A stretch of 64,000 nt of DNA from Paracoccus kondratievae (GTDB lineage: Bacteria > Pseudomonadota > Alphaproteobacteria > Rhodobacterales > Rhodobacteraceae): NCBI RefSeq assembly GCF_009301415.1, contig NZ_CP045073.1, forward strand, positions 930,001 through 994,000, given 5' to 3'. Position numbers and translations under genes: made by a program. This document shows positions 1-9,151 of this stretch, piece after piece. The first letter of the stretch is position 1, and every line of letters starts with the position of its first letter. A model generated the notes under the pieces. It saw only the letters and a program-made list of their open reading frames with translations, ran no database searches and was not told the DNA's origin.

Positions 1-773
1 AGAAACAGCGAATAGCCCGGCAGAGGCTGGCGCCGGATGATGTCGCGCAGCTCGAAGGCGAAGCGCTTGAACGGCGACAGGCTGCCGGATTTCTGGTGAA
101 GGTGACGGAAATCGAACCGCCAGCCATCGCGCTGGCGGCCGCCGTGCTTGCGCACCAGGCGATAGAGCCAGCGGTCAAGGCCGCCGGTTAGGTCGAAATA
201 GGTCCGGTCGATGGTCAGCACGAGCGCATCGTCGAGGACGGCCTGGTAGAACCAGTCCGGCACGATCATCTCGATGCCATCGGGTCTGCCGCTATGGTCG
301 GTGCGTTCCTGCCATTCGTTGATCCAGGAGAAGCGATGCCGGCGCCCTTCGACCGGCTGGCGGATCGAGGTGGAAATCGTGGTCGATTGCAGCCGGTCGA
401 GCGCCGCCTTCAGGCGCTGATAGTCGCGCAAGCCGGTGCCGCGCCCGACATAGGTGAGAATCTCGTAGGGCGTGGCGGCCATCAGCCGGGAGGTGCGAAG
501 GCCGCTGTCGCGGGCTTCGACGATCTGGCTCGCCGCCCAGATCAGAATATCGGCGTCCCAGATCGTGGCCATGCCGTGATCGGGAACAGCCTCGACCCGG
601 ATGGAGACATTGCCGGCGGCGAAGTCGATGGGCGCGATGCGCTTCGACTTGGCGAGGGAGAAGAAGGGATAGGCCATGAGATCCTGCGCGTCTCGTGGCG
701 CGAAATCGCCGGGGAGCGCCCTGAACAGGTCGAGTTGCCCGCGCTCGGAAAGGGATCGACGTCGCACCGTCAT
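1..773 (-). CDS. RPA-type replication initiator, C-terminus beyond window
   Basis: Read on the minus strand from an ATG at 773, the frame is open to the left edge (about 257 codons), so the gene is partial. The early part reads YPFFSLAKSKRIAPIDF, followed by stretches such as GMATIWDADILIW, MAATPYEILTYVGRGTG and WFYQAVLDDALVLTIDRTYFDLTGGLDRWLYR. From memory these are characteristic of the replication initiator protein A (RPA) family of alphaproteobacterial plasmids and integrative elements. It would bind an origin to start replication of the element. The start lies 18 bases after the stop of the small HTH gene, so the two are probably one transcript. Family call is firm; whether the element is a plasmid or an ICE is open. 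Confidence 0.8.
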   Translation of the reverse strand, partial: MTVRRRSLSERGQLDLFRALPGDFAPRDAQDLMAYPFFSLAKSKRIAPIDFAAGNVSIRVEAVPDHGMATIWDADILIWAASQIVEARDSGLRTSRLMAATPYEILTYVGRGTGLRDYQRLKAALDRLQSTTISTSIRQPVEGRRHRFSWINEWQERTDHSGRPDGIEMIVPDWFYQAVLDDALVLTIDRTYFDLTGGLDRWLYRLVRKHGGRQRDGWRFDFRHLHQKSGSLSPFKRFAFELRDIIRRQPLPGYSLF

Positions 774-791
774 GAAGAAAACCGCGAGCGG

Positions 792-1073
792 TCAGCGGGC
801 GTAACGACCAGCCTGCGGGCCGGACGGAAACGCATGACGCTTGGCGGGCAGCACGGAGCCGCGCGGATCGGAGGTGGAGGTCACCGCGCCGCGCTCGGTC
901 CAGGCCTCAAGATCGTCGATGGCATAGACCACACGGCCGCCAAGCTTGCGATAGGCTGGCCCGGTTCCGTAGGTGCGGTGTTTTTCGAGCGTCCGGGCCG
1001 AGAGGCTGAGAAAGGTCGCGGCCTCTTTGGTCCGTAGAAAACGCGGCGGCAGGACGACGGGTTCATGTGGCAT
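792..1073 (-). CDS. small helix-turn-helix protein (AlpA/excisionase-like)
   Basis: A 93-residue protein beginning MPHEPVVLPPRFLRTKEAATFLSL. The segment TKEAATFLSLSARTLEKHR, followed by GPAYRKLGGRVVYAIDDLEAWTE, is the typical MerR/excisionase-like HTH_17 fold: helix-turn-helix, a small wing containing the K-x-G-x-R-V-x-Y strand, then a final helix. The start at 1073 is preferred over the upstream ATG at 1097 because GGAGG lies about eight bases before it. Proteins of this kind commonly precede RPA initiators on alphaproteobacterial plasmids and may control replication or excision genes. It sits directly upstream of the initiator with an 18-base gap. The exact DNA target is unknown. Confidence 0.75.
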   Translation of the reverse strand: MPHEPVVLPPRFLRTKEAATFLSLSARTLEKHRTYGTGPAYRKLGGRVVYAIDDLEAWTERGAVTSTSDPRGSVLPAKRHAFPSGPQAGRYAR

Positions 1074-1611
1074 GATCGGGCCTCCGTGGTGTTGCAAACG
1101 GCCACTGCGGATCAGCGGCGGGCAATGACCACGGTGGCGAAGGAAGACCGGCGAGGTGCAGGGCGAAGTTGGGGGGTATCGAAATCGCCCACCATCAGGG
1201 GCGAAAGATACCCCCTCCGTATCCGCGACGAGAGCAGCACGGAACTATTCTGAGGGCGATAGCTCGATTTATTCTCCCCCTCACGAACGCCACCGGCATC
1301 GAAGTATTCGGGCCGGCGATCCCGAAAAGCCGAAAAGCACACAATTTCAGCTTGCTGTAAGAAATTCACCAACCGGCACAGTCATCAGGTCAGGAGAGTA
1401 TCGGTCCGGAGAAACCGCTTCCGGACCTCATGGCAGCGGGGTCAGTGTTCAGCCGCCCGAATAGCCCTCGAAAACAACGAAAAAATCCGGCCGCAACCGG
1501 ATCGGGAGAACGCTTTCGCGAGGGCAAGTGCCGGAGGGGATGCGCCTGATGTTGAATGCTCCCCAAATTAATGCATTGATATATTAAAGCCAAACCCCGC
1601 CAGCTCACGCT
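1074..1611. other. intergenic region between replication module and metal island
   Basis: About 540 bases without a convincing gene; short open frames on both strands lack family features or ribosome sites. It holds the strong hairpin at 1172-1215 and an AT-rich stretch near 1560-1590. It would contain the promoter of the HTH and initiator genes (reading left). It may be a junction between the replication module and the metal-resistance genes. Confidence 0.5.
1172..1215. repeat. imperfect 15-bp hairpin upstream of the HTH/initiator genes
   Basis: GGGGGTATC (1172-1180) is matched by GATACCCCC (1207-1215). Inside it, TCGCCC (1185-1190) is matched by GGGCGA (1199-1204) around an eight-base loop. 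The two stems are separated by only four and two unpaired bases. It lies about 100 bp upstream of the HTH gene start. It could be an operator, an attenuator in the leader of that gene, or a replication-control structure; no U-tract is seen on either side. Confidence 0.6.
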
Positions 1612-2889
1612 TCAGATCACGAACACGGGCGCGAAGCCGCCCCCTGGCGTCCTGAAGTTCGTGGTCTGACCTTGATAGAGGCGCGCGGCCACCAGAAGCA
1701 CCTGGCCATCATATGTATACAGACGCACGTCCATTTTGCGCGTCTGGGGTATCTCGTCGATCCTGATCATGCGCTCGCTGGGGCGGACCAGCGTCTGAGC
1801 AACGTATCCGCCCTCCGCGATCTCCGCCCAGACCCCTTTCGTCAGCTTGTCGCCACGATATACCGCCTTGCCGCCATGTCCGCCGGTCGGCTTGAAGAAC
1901 AGGTCCCTGCGGGATTTCCAAAGTGCGTCAGCGTTGTCAGGACTGACCAGCACGGTGCGTGGAACGGCATCAAGCAGGGCGCGAAGTCTCGGTTCCACGC
2001 CCCAGGCCTCCAGCGTCGCGGAATTCGAAAGAAGCGAAAGGTTGCGCTTGTCTGCAAGGAGCGCGTGATTGTGCGGATTCGGCGTCACGACCACCGCGCC
2101 ATCCCGGTAGGCTTCCTGCAATGCCTTGTGCTCGGGCTGATCGAAGGCGAAATCGGTGACCCGGTTGTAAACGAGGTCGATTGTCTTTCCATCGGCGCTG
2201 AGCCGACCATCGTCGTAGCGAAGGTGACTGGCGTCGGCGATGATCGCGTCTACCCCTCGTGCCGCGAAAACTTGCCCCGCGAGCACGAACTCGGGGTAGA
2301 GATACTGTTCCGGCGGACTGTCATCGACGATGGCGATGCGTTGTGGCGCGCCCGTTCCCCGCTGCCGAATCCATTCGTTCTGGAACATGCGAAACGCCGC
2401 GTCCTCGAACGATGGCAGCGTCGGGGGGATATCCATTTCGGTGCAACACGCGCGCTGCGCCCTCGCAAGAAAGGCATTGAGAAACGCCCCGCCGGCGTTG
2501 GTATTGATTTCGATCAAGCGGGGGCCGTCTTCGCCAAGATGGAAGTCGTAGCCCATCAATGCCCCGAGCGGGCCATGATCCGCCCGCGCGATTTCCGGCA
2601 CCCAAGAGAGGACTGCGGCCTTGTATGCCGCGAGTTGGGCGGTGGTCTCCACAGCCACTGCGATCGCGCGCATCTCATTGACGGCGGTGGCCGAAAGGAA
2701 CACCGGCACGTGCGAGAACAGATGGGCCTTGGGGCGGATGAACGTCTCGAAGAACGCCGGATCACCGGCCTCGCGCTCCATCGCTTCGCGCAGCGATGGA
2801 AGGTCCATTGTAACGCAGAAGCAGCTCTTGTTGAGCCGCTCCGTGCGGTCATGAACCCGCTTCGATGAACTGGAGCCGGGATTGTTCAT
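1612..2889 (-). CDS. ATP-grasp-like protein with permuted motif order
   Basis: A 425-residue protein. Near residue 125 it has a metal-binding-type strand, LIEINTNAGG, following YDFHLGEDG. Near residue 335 it has the nucleotide-loop-type sequence FFKPTGGHGGKAVYRG, and near the C-terminus RKMDVRLYTYDGQVLLVAARLYQG. In ordinary ATP-grasp ligases the Lys/Gly-rich loop comes before the E-x-N metal motif; here the order is reversed, as in circularly permuted ATP-grasp families. Such enzymes usually form an acyl-phosphate and join a carboxylate to an amine or thiol. The substrate is unknown. The start at 2889 overlaps the stop of a short upstream frame (ATGA); a second possible start is Met28 (2808). 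It is probably co-transcribed with the cytochrome c gene and flanks the copper island. Confidence 0.6.
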   Translation of the reverse strand: MNNPGSSSSKRVHDRTERLNKSCFCVTMDLPSLREAMEREAGDPAFFETFIRPKAHLFSHVPVFLSATAVNEMRAIAVAVETTAQLAAYKAAVLSWVPEIARADHGPLGALMGYDFHLGEDGPRLIEINTNAGGAFLNAFLARAQRACCTEMDIPPTLPSFEDAAFRMFQNEWIRQRGTGAPQRIAIVDDSPPEQYLYPEFVLAGQVFAARGVDAIIADASHLRYDDGRLSADGKTIDLVYNRVTDFAFDQPEHKALQEAYRDGAVVVTPNPHNHALLADKRNLSLLSNSATLEAWGVEPRLRALLDAVPRTVLVSPDNADALWKSRRDLFFKPTGGHGGKAVYRGDKLTKGVWAEIAEGGYVAQTLVRPSERMIRIDEIPQTRKMDVRLYTYDGQVLLVAARLYQGQTTNFRTPGGGFAPVFVI

Positions 2890-2987
2890 CGAGGGAAAAC
2901 CCGAGGCGGCGCCAAGATCGAGCGCGCTTCAAATGCCAAGTAAGCCATGAATAATCCCACGAACATCCCTCCCAAAGGTTTCGCCAT
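2886..2987 (-). CDS. possible 33-residue membrane peptide
   Basis: A short frame, starting MAKPLGGMFVGLFMAYLAFEA, encodes one hydrophobic segment (roughly residues 6-20) and a basic tail. Its TGA overlaps the ATG of the ATP-grasp gene in an ATGA arrangement, which argues for translational coupling. The frame is open further upstream, back to the cytochrome c stop, but without another ATG, GTG or TTG start that I can see. No family is recognised. It could also be a remnant of a longer gene. Confidence 0.35.
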   Translation of the reverse strand: MAKPLGGMFVGLFMAYLAFEARSILAPPRVFPR

Positions 2988-3095
2988 CAGGTCGATCCAA
3001 ATATGCCGCTTCTGTTCGGCGGCCTCAACTGTGACCGGTGGGCCTCGGGAAATTGCACTGCCGGTCGCACGGGCAGCTCCATCCCGAAGGTGCCA

Positions 3096-3566
3096 TCAGT
3101 GTGGTTGCGACACATTCTCCTGGTAGGTCCGCTCGCGCTCTGGCCAGGTGCTCTTGATATAGGCGAGGACAGCCCGGATCTCGGCGTCGCTGAGAAGATC
3201 GGCAAACCCCGGCATGTCGCTCTCATAGCCGCCCCCGACGATGGCGGCCGTGCCTTCCCTGACGATGCGGAACAGGATGTCATCGGGATGGTGCCACGTG
3301 TGGCCGCCGGCATCGTGCGGTGGCGCCGGGAGACGTCCGGATGGAAGGGGCGTCTTCCAGTCCGGCTGCCCCTCGAGCTGCGCACCGTGGCAGGACGCAC
3401 ATTGGTCCGCATAGACCTGCCGGCCCTGTTCGATGACTTCTGCAGATGACGCGGCGTTGGATGCGGTCTGGGCATAGTGCCTGCCAGCGAAGACCGCCAT
3501 GACCAGGCCTCCGACGAGCAACCCGGGCCACAAGATATTACGGAGTTCTTTTCGCATGAGTTGCAT
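3096..3566 (-). CDS. membrane-anchored class I cytochrome c
   Basis: A 156-residue protein starting MQLMRKELRNILW. An N-terminal hydrophobic helix (about residues 12-30, GLLVGGLVMAVFAG) would anchor it in the membrane or act as an uncleaved signal. The heme-attachment motif CASCH follows QGRQVYADQ, and the distal methionine is probably in YESDMPGFADLLSDAEIRAVLAYI, the usual C-terminal layout of class I cytochromes c. It would carry electrons in the periplasm, possibly to or from the multicopper oxidase encoded divergently. Starts at 3566 and 3557 are both possible. The heme motif is certain; the partner is inferred from position. Confidence 0.8.
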   Translation of the reverse strand: MQLMRKELRNILWPGLLVGGLVMAVFAGRHYAQTASNAASSAEVIEQGRQVYADQCASCHGAQLEGQPDWKTPLPSGRLPAPPHDAGGHTWHHPDDILFRIVREGTAAIVGGGYESDMPGFADLLSDAEIRAVLAYIKSTWPERERTYQENVSQPH

Positions 3567-3639
3567 GATTGGTGGCGAGGAATTTCTATTGGCTACATGC
3601 CGAGGATGAATTTCTGCCAGAGGCGCGACGCCGGAGGCA

Positions 3640-4032
3640 ATGGACATTCCCGTGACCAGCGCCTATCTTTCCGGCATGTTCTCGCGCCTCGTCACTATGC
3701 TTGCCGTACTCGCGATCGCCGTCATGACGACGGTGACCTCCGCGCATGCGGCGCGCTTGAGCGCAGAGCCGGATCACTCGGTGCATGTCGGCGAGATGAT
3801 GCAGGTTGCGGCCGGCAGCGAACATTCCTGTGATGGCGAACAGCACTGCGGATCGATCGACACCGGAAGCTGTGAGCTGCTTTGCGCCGGTCTTTCGGTC
3901 TTCCTGACCTTGCCCGGCGAGGGCTCTGGCAGCGATTACGGGCCTGTCAGCCATGCCCTGCCCGCTGATGCCATCCTTGCCAGCCGCGCACCCGGACTGA
4001 ACGAACGACCTCCCAAACTCCGTCTCCTCTGA
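3640..4032 (+). CDS. small secreted Cys/His-containing protein of copper island
   Basis: About 130 residues. A signal peptide is visible (MFSRLVTMLAVLAIAVMTTVTSAHA, numbering from an internal Met at 3676), followed by a short region with HSVHVGEM, HSCDGEQHC and GSCELLCAG, and a C-terminus ending RPPKLRLL. Its cysteines and histidines suggest periplasmic metal binding. Its layout (signal, Cys/His cluster, C-terminal PP-K/R-L end) resembles the protein at 9922-10332. It lies 74 bases before the multicopper oxidase on the same strand, so they are probably co-expressed. I do not recognise a named family. Confidence 0.6.
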   Translation: MDIPVTSAYLSGMFSRLVTMLAVLAIAVMTTVTSAHAARLSAEPDHSVHVGEMMQVAAGSEHSCDGEQHCGSIDTGSCELLCAGLSVFLTLPGEGSGSDYGPVSHALPADAILASRAPGLNERPPKLRLL

Positions 4033-4106
4033 TCACGTGCCCGGGCTGCGGCCTGCGGCGCCCATCGGCTTTGAAGAACGGGACTAACTGTCCCGAGGAG
4101 ACGACC

Positions 4107-5615
4107 ATGAATACCATTTCACGACGCGGCTTTCTTGCCGCTGGCGCAGCCATGCTGGCCTCTGCGCATTTGCCCCGAATCGCGTCGGCGCAGGGCATCG
4201 CCCCGCTGCCCTTGCACGCCGCCAGCCGGGTGCTGGACATCGACGGTCGCGCCGCCACCGTTTGGGGCCTTGCCGGGCCAGCCGGACAGGGGCTGACACT
4301 CGATCCCGGCGCGCGGTTCCGGGTGGATCTGCGCAACGATCTCGATACTGACACGCTGATCCACTGGCACGGCCAGATCCCGCCCAACGCACAGGATGGC
4401 GTGCCCGACATGCCTTTGCCGATGCTCGCCCCCGGCGAGACTCGCGCCTATGACTTCGCGCCGCTGCCCGGCACCTACTGGATGCACGCGCATGTGCCGC
4501 TGCACGAGATGCGCCTTCTGGCCGCGCCGCTGATCGTGCGCAGCGCCGAGGATATCAGCGCCGACCGGCAGGAAGTAGTGCTGTTCCTGCATGACTTCTC
4601 GTTCAAGGCACCCGAGGAAGTGATGGCCGAGATCCTCGACGGCCATGGGACGGCAGACGGCCATGGAGGCGGCCAAGGCGCGGGCATGGGCGGCATGGCG
4701 GGTATGGATCATGGCGCCATGGGGAACATGCCGATGGAAGGCATGGATCACGGCGCCATGGGCGGCATGATGGGGATGGGTGCCATGGACGGCATGGCGA
4801 TGGACCTCAATGACTACGACTGGGACGCCTATCTTGCCAATGACCGCACGCTGTCGGACCCCGAGGTGGTGCAGGTCGAGCGCGGTGGGCGCGTCCGCCT
4901 GCGGGTGATCAATGCCGCCGCGGCGACGGTGTTCTGGATCGAGACTGGCGAGGCGCAGGCGCGACTTGTCGCGGTGGACGGACATGCGGTTCAGCCGGTT
5001 CCTGGCACGCGCTTCGGCCTGGCCATGGGCCAGCGGCTCGATCTGGAGATCGACCTGCCGAACGAGGGCGGCGCTTGGCCGATCCTGGCGCTGCGGGAAG
5101 GCGCGCGTGAGCGCACCGGCCTGATCCTTGCCACGCAGGGCGCCGAAATCCGGCGCATCGATGCCGTGGCTGAAGCGGAAGCCCCCGCCTTCGACACCGA
5201 TCTGGCGCAGGAGTCGCGTTTGCTCGCGGCGGAGGCGCTGCCGGATCGGCCGGTGGACCGCAGCCATATGGTGATGCTGGGCGGCTCGATGCAGCCCTAT
5301 GTCTGGACGATCGACGGAGCCGTCTGGGGCCAGCATCGCCCGATAGCCGCGCGCAGCGGTGAGCGGGTAGTGCTGTCCTTTCACAACATGTCGATGATGG
5401 GTCACCCGATGCATCTGCACGGGCATGTCTTCCAGGTCGTCGGGCTGAACGGACGTGCGGTCGCGGGCGCGCGGCGCGACACGGTCTATGTGCCGCCGAT
5501 GTCGATGGTCGATGTGGCGCTCGACGCCGGCGAGGCGGCGCGCTGGATGCTGCATTGCCACCACATGCCGCATCTCGAAACTGGCATGATGACCGAATTC
5601 GCGGTCAGCGCATAG
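4107..5615 (+). CDS. periplasmic multicopper oxidase (CueO/CopA-like)
   Basis: A 502-residue protein. The twin-arginine signal SRRGFLAAG at residues 5-13 marks Tat export of a folded copper enzyme. Copper ligands appear in order: HWHG (86-89), WMHAH (about 125-129), HPMHLHGH and HCHHMPHLETGM near the C-terminus, giving the type 1, 2 and 3 sites. A Met/His/Gly-rich insert (about residues 190-245, repeats of MDHGAMG) resembles the methionine-rich segments of Cu(I) oxidases. It would oxidise toxic Cu(I) to Cu(II) with oxygen. The start at 4107 is chosen because GAGGAG lies eight bases upstream. It is followed by a hairpin and then the CDF transporter gene. Confidence 0.93.
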   Translation: MNTISRRGFLAAGAAMLASAHLPRIASAQGIAPLPLHAASRVLDIDGRAATVWGLAGPAGQGLTLDPGARFRVDLRNDLDTDTLIHWHGQIPPNAQDGVPDMPLPMLAPGETRAYDFAPLPGTYWMHAHVPLHEMRLLAAPLIVRSAEDISADRQEVVLFLHDFSFKAPEEVMAEILDGHGTADGHGGGQGAGMGGMAGMDHGAMGNMPMEGMDHGAMGGMMGMGAMDGMAMDLNDYDWDAYLANDRTLSDPEVVQVERGGRVRLRVINAAAATVFWIETGEAQARLVAVDGHAVQPVPGTRFGLAMGQRLDLEIDLPNEGGAWPILALREGARERTGLILATQGAEIRRIDAVAEAEAPAFDTDLAQESRLLAAEALPDRPVDRSHMVMLGGSMQPYVWTIDGAVWGQHRPIAARSGERVVLSFHNMSMMGHPMHLHGHVFQVVGLNGRAVAGARRDTVYVPPMSMVDVALDAGEAARWMLHCHHMPHLETGMMTEFAVSA

Positions 5616-5623
5616 GCCAGGCA

Positions 5624-5648
5624 GAGAACGCCGGAATCCGGCGTTCTC
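5624..5648 (+). terminator. perfect 11-bp hairpin after multicopper oxidase
   Basis: GAGAACGCCGG (5624-5634), a three-base loop, then CCGGCGTTCTC (5638-5648), placed nine bases after the oxidase stop. Only a weak T-rich tail follows, so it may be a partial terminator or an mRNA-stabilising stem between the oxidase and the transporter gene that starts at 5673. Confidence 0.6.
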
Positions 5649-5672
5649 CTTCAGCAGCAAGGAGGTGGACTC

Positions 5673-6644
5673 ATGTCGATGTCTCATGGCGGCCATGCCG
5701 GTCACGTGCCCGCGGGCGGCGACCGCAAGATACTTGTCATCTCGGGTTGGCTCACCGGGCTTTATTTTATAGTCGAACTCGGCATCGGCATTTGGACAGG
5801 CTCAGTCGCCGTCATTTCCGATGCCTTCCACACCTTCTCGGCCGTGGGCGGCGTGCTTATCGCGCTGGTCGCGCTGCGCCTGACTGAGCGGAAATCCAGC
5901 CCGGCGCGCACCTTCGGCTATGTCCGGGCCGAAATTCTTGGTGCCCTTTTCAACGGCCTGTTTCTCATCGTGATGGCTCTTGTAGTGCTGTGGATGGGTG
6001 CGATGCGCCTCATGGAGCCAATCGAACTGGCCACGACGCCAATGCTGTTCGCCGCTGCGGGCGGGATCGCCACCGAGCTTGTTGCGCTCTGGTTACTCTA
6101 CGAACGCCAGAAGGGCAACCTGAACATGCGCGGCGCCTACTGGCACATCCTGCAGACCTTCGTCGGCAGCTTCCTGATCATCATCTCGGCGCTGGTGATC
6201 CGGTTTACGGGCTTCCTTGCCATCGACCCGCTGCTTGGCATGGCCTTCGGGCTAGTGCTGCTATGGGCTTCCTGGGGCATTCTGCGCGAGGCATTGCATA
6301 TCCTGTTGCAAGGCACGCCGGAAGACCTCGATCTGGAGGCCGCAATCACGGCCATCCGGCAATTGGAGGGGGTGACGGATGTGCATCACGTCCACGCCTG
6401 GAGCCTGACATCCGGGCGCAATGTCTTCTCGAGCCACATCTGCGTTCGAAACTGGCAGGACGGCGAGCGGGTGCTGCGGCAGGCGAACAATCTCCTGCGC
6501 GAGCGATTCAACATCTACTTCTCGACGTTGCAGGTCGAGGAATACTGTCTCGATGGTGAGGAGACCGCGGCCGACATCGACATCACGCGGTCACATGCCG
6601 GGTCAGGACGGGCCAGCGTCGGAAAGGTCCACGGTAGTCACTGA
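5673..6644 (+). CDS. cation diffusion facilitator, atypical metal site
   Basis: A 323-residue membrane protein with the six-helix CDF fold and a cytoplasmic C-terminal domain ([23 protein letters not shown]). AAGGAGGT precedes the ATG. Motifs include [13 protein letters not shown] and [17 protein letters not shown], as in CzcD/ZitB. The usual H-x3-D zinc ligands of helices 2 and 5 are changed: here they read HTFSA and HILQT, so both aspartates are replaced (Ala, Thr). A changed metal preference is therefore likely, perhaps fitting a copper setting, or transport could be weakened. It would export cations by proton antiport. The CueR-type promoter of the next gene lies 30 bases after its stop. 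Confidence 0.88.
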   Translation: MSMSHGGHAGHVPAGGDRKILVISGWLTGLYFIVELGIGIWTGSVAVISDAFHTFSAVGGVLIALVALRLTERKSSPARTFGYVRAEILGALFNGLFLIVMALVVLWMGAMRLMEPIELATTPMLFAAAGGIATELVALWLLYERQKGNLNMRGAYWHILQTFVGSFLIIISALVIRFTGFLAIDPLLGMAFGLVLLWASWGILREALHILLQGTPEDLDLEAAITAIRQLEGVTDVHHVHAWSLTSGRNVFSSHICVRNWQDGERVLRQANNLLRERFNIYFSTLQVEEYCLDGEETAADIDITRSHAGSGRASVGKVHGSH

Positions 6645-6673
6645 CGGCAGGAACTCCGGAATCCAATCACCTC

Positions 6674-6704
6674 TTGACCTTCCAGCGATTGGAAGGCGCA
6701 GAAC
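6674..6704 (+). promoter_or_regulatory. CueR-type promoter/operator of first copper ATPase
   Basis: A -35 element TTGACC (6674-6679) overlaps the dyad CCTTCCA (6678-6684) and TGGAAGG (6690-6696) with a five-base centre. A 19-base spacer, the hallmark of MerR-family activators, puts the -10 near 6699-6704, which matches consensus poorly. The same dyad occurs at 12781-12811 and 12838-12868. Confidence 0.8.
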
Positions 6705-6745
6705 AGACGAAACGCAAGCTCAGGAAACGCCGAGGAGGCGTGAAC

Positions 6746-9151
6746 ATGACCAGCAAGACGGAACACGATCACCAGAACCAGACTCACGCCCATTCGGCCC
6801 ACGGACATGTGCATGATCACGCGCATGACCACGCAGCCGCCGCGCAGGACGACACGCACAAGGTCAAGGACCCGGTCTGCGGAATGATGGTCGATCCCCA
6901 CACGACCCAGCACAAGGCCGAGCATGCCGGTCGGCCATATTACTTCTGCTCGGCCGGGTGCCGGGCGAAGTTCCTGGCCGAGCCGGAACGCTATCTCGAT
7001 CCGGCCGCCGCGGCGGCCAAGGCAGAGCCGGTTCCCGAAGGGACGATCTACACCTGCCCGATGCACCCGGAGATCCGGCAGGTCGGGCCCGGATCATGCC
7101 CGATCTGCGGCATGGGGCTGGAGCCGGTTCTGGTCAGCCTAGAGGCAGAGCCGAATGTAGAACTGATCGACATGACGCGCCGGTTCTGGATCGGCCTTGC
7201 TCTGACGATCCCGGTGTTCGTCCTCGAGATGGGCGGGCATCTTTTCGGGCTGACCCACGCCATCGGTCAGCAGGCCTCGAACTGGCTGCAACTGCTCCTC
7301 GCCACGCCAGTCGTTCTCTGGGCGGGCTGGCCATTCTTCCAGCGCGGCTGGCAGTCGCTGGTCAACCGCAGCCTCAACATGTTCACCCTGATCGCCATGG
7401 GCACCGGCACGGCCTGGATCTACAGCGTCGTGGCGACGCTGGCGCCGGGCATTTTTCCTGACCAGTTCCGCCAGCCCGACGGCTCGGTCGCGGTCTATTT
7501 CGAGGCGGCGGCGGTCATTACCGTGCTCGTGCTGCTCGGGCAGGTGCTGGAGTTGCGCGCGAGAGAGAGCACCAGCGGCGCGATCCGCGCGCTGCTCGAC
7601 CTTGCCCCCAAGACCGCCCGGATCATCCGCGACGACGGCACCGAGGAGGAGGTTCAGCTCGACACCGTTCATGTCGGCGACCGCCTGCGGGTGCGGCCCG
7701 GCGAGAAGGTTCCGGTCGATGGCGAGGTGCTCGAGGGTCGCAGCGCCGTCGATGAATCGATGGTGACCGGCGAGTCGATGCCGGTGACCAAGGAGGTCGG
7801 CGCCACCGCCATCGGCGGCACCATGAACCAGTCCGGCGCGCTGGTGATCGAGGCGAAGAAGGTCGGCCGCGACACCATGCTGTCGCAGATCGTCCAGCTT
7901 GTCGCCGAGGCGCAGCGGAGCCGCGCGCCGATCCAGCGGCTGGCCGATCAGGTCTCCGGCTGGTTCGTCCCGGCGGTGATCGTGGTCGCGGTGCTCGCCT
8001 TCATCGCCTGGTCGATCTGGGGTCCCGAGCCGCGCTTCTCGTTCGGTCTCATCGCGGCGGTCTCGGTTCTGATCATCGCCTGCCCCTGTGCGCTGGGGCT
8101 GGCGACGCCGATGTCGATCATGGTCGGCGTCGGGCGCGGCGCGCAGGCGGGCGTGCTGATCAAGAACGCCGAGGCGCTGGAGCATATGGAGAAGGTCGAC
8201 ACCATCATCGTCGACAAGACCGGCACCCTGACCGAGGGCCGGCCCGCCGTCACCGCCATCGTTCCGGCTGCTGGCTTTACCGAGGAAGAAGCCTTGCGCC
8301 TTGCCACCAGTGTCGAACGCGCCAGCGAGCATCCGTTGGCGCTGGCCATCGTGCGGGCGGCCGAGGAGCGCGGCCTTGAACTCGCACCGGTCGCGGATTT
8401 CGACTCACCCACCGGCAAGGGCGCGCTCGGAGTGGTCGAGGGCAAGCGCATTCCCCTTGGCAATGCCAAGTTCCTCGCCGAGCAGGGCGTCGATGTCGCG
8501 CCGCTGGCCGATGAGGCCGACCGGCTGCGCGAGGACGGCGCAACCGCGATCTTCATGGGGGTGGACGGGCAGGTTGCGGCCATCTTTGCCATCGCCGATC
8601 CGGTCAAGCCATCGACGCCCGAGGCGCTCGCCGCGCTCAAGGAGCAGGGCATCCGCGTGGTGATGCTCACCGGCGACAACTGGACCACGGCGAAGGCCGT
8701 CGCGCGCCAGCTCGGCATCGACGAGGTCGAGGCGGAGGTGCTGCCCGACCAGAAGAGCGCGGTCGTGCAGCGGCACAAGGCGGCGGGCGAGGTGGTGGCG
8801 ATGGCCGGCGACGGCGTCAACGACGCCCCGGCGCTGGCCGCTGCGGACGTTGGCATCGCCATGGGCACCGGCACCGATGTGGCGATGGAAAGCGCGGGCG
8901 TCACATTGCTCAAGGGCGATCTGACCGGCATCGTCCGCGCCCGCAAGCTGTCGGAAGCGGTCATGGGCAATATCCGCCAGAACCTGTTCTTCGCCTTCAT
9001 CTACAACGCTCTGGGCGTGCCGGTCGCGGCCGGGGTGCTGTATCCGTTCTTCGGCATCCTGCTGTCGCCGATCATCGCGGCGGCCGCCATGGCGCTGTCC
9101 TCGGTCAGCGTGATCACCAATGCCGCTCGGCTGCGGAGGGTGAAGCTGTGA
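6746..9151 (+). CDS. copA: P1B-type Cu(I) ATPase with YHS and metal-binding N-terminus
   Basis: An 801-residue transporter. Domains in order: a His-rich leader (residues 7-29), a YHS domain ([10 protein letters not shown] to about 85, with YYFCSAGC), a short heavy-metal-binding domain (TCPMHPEI...[13 protein letters not shown], about 103-128), then membrane helices, the actuator loop (VTGES), the CPC motif in [12 protein letters not shown] (about 445), the phosphorylation site DKTGT (about 488) and GDGVND (about 687). It lacks classical CxxC HMA domains, unlike the second ATPase at 12909. It would pump Cu(I) to the periplasm using ATP. The start at 6746 has GAGGAGG upstream and lies behind the MerR-type promoter. 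Confidence 0.93.
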   Translation: MTSKTEHDHQNQTHAHSAHGHVHDHAHDHAAAAQDDTHKVKDPVCGMMVDPHTTQHKAEHAGRPYYFCSAGCRAKFLAEPERYLDPAAAAAKAEPVPEGTIYTCPMHPEIRQVGPGSCPICGMGLEPVLVSLEAEPNVELIDMTRRFWIGLALTIPVFVLEMGGHLFGLTHAIGQQASNWLQLLLATPVVLWAGWPFFQRGWQSLVNRSLNMFTLIAMGTGTAWIYSVVATLAPGIFPDQFRQPDGSVAVYFEAAAVITVLVLLGQVLELRARESTSGAIRALLDLAPKTARIIRDDGTEEEVQLDTVHVGDRLRVRPGEKVPVDGEVLEGRSAVDESMVTGESMPVTKEVGATAIGGTMNQSGALVIEAKKVGRDTMLSQIVQLVAEAQRSRAPIQRLADQVSGWFVPAVIVVAVLAFIAWSIWGPEPRFSFGLIAAVSVLIIACPCALGLATPMSIMVGVGRGAQAGVLIKNAEALEHMEKVDTIIVDKTGTLTEGRPAVTAIVPAAGFTEEEALRLATSVERASEHPLALAIVRAAEERGLELAPVADFDSPTGKGALGVVEGKRIPLGNAKFLAEQGVDVAPLADEADRLREDGATAIFMGVDGQVAAIFAIADPVKPSTPEALAALKEQGIRVVMLTGDNWTTAKAVARQLGIDEVEAEVLPDQKSAVVQRHKAAGEVVAMAGDGVNDAPALAAADVGIAMGTGTDVAMESAGVTLLKGDLTGIVRARKLSEAVMGNIRQNLFFAFIYNALGVPVAAGVLYPFFGILLSPIIAAAAMALSSVSVITNAARLRRVKL

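Noticed and set aside
294..1037. 247-codon plus-strand frame over the replication initiator
   Set aside because: It is antisense to the RPA gene and HTH gene; composition is Gly/Arg-rich and shows no domain.
1672..2868. 398-codon plus-strand frame over the ATP-grasp gene
   Set aside because: Opposite-strand shadow of a gene with clear motifs; encoded protein lacks any known pattern.
4119..5705. 528-codon minus-strand frame over the multicopper oxidase
   Set aside because: His/Arg-rich shadow that arises from the Met/His codons of the oxidase on the other strand.
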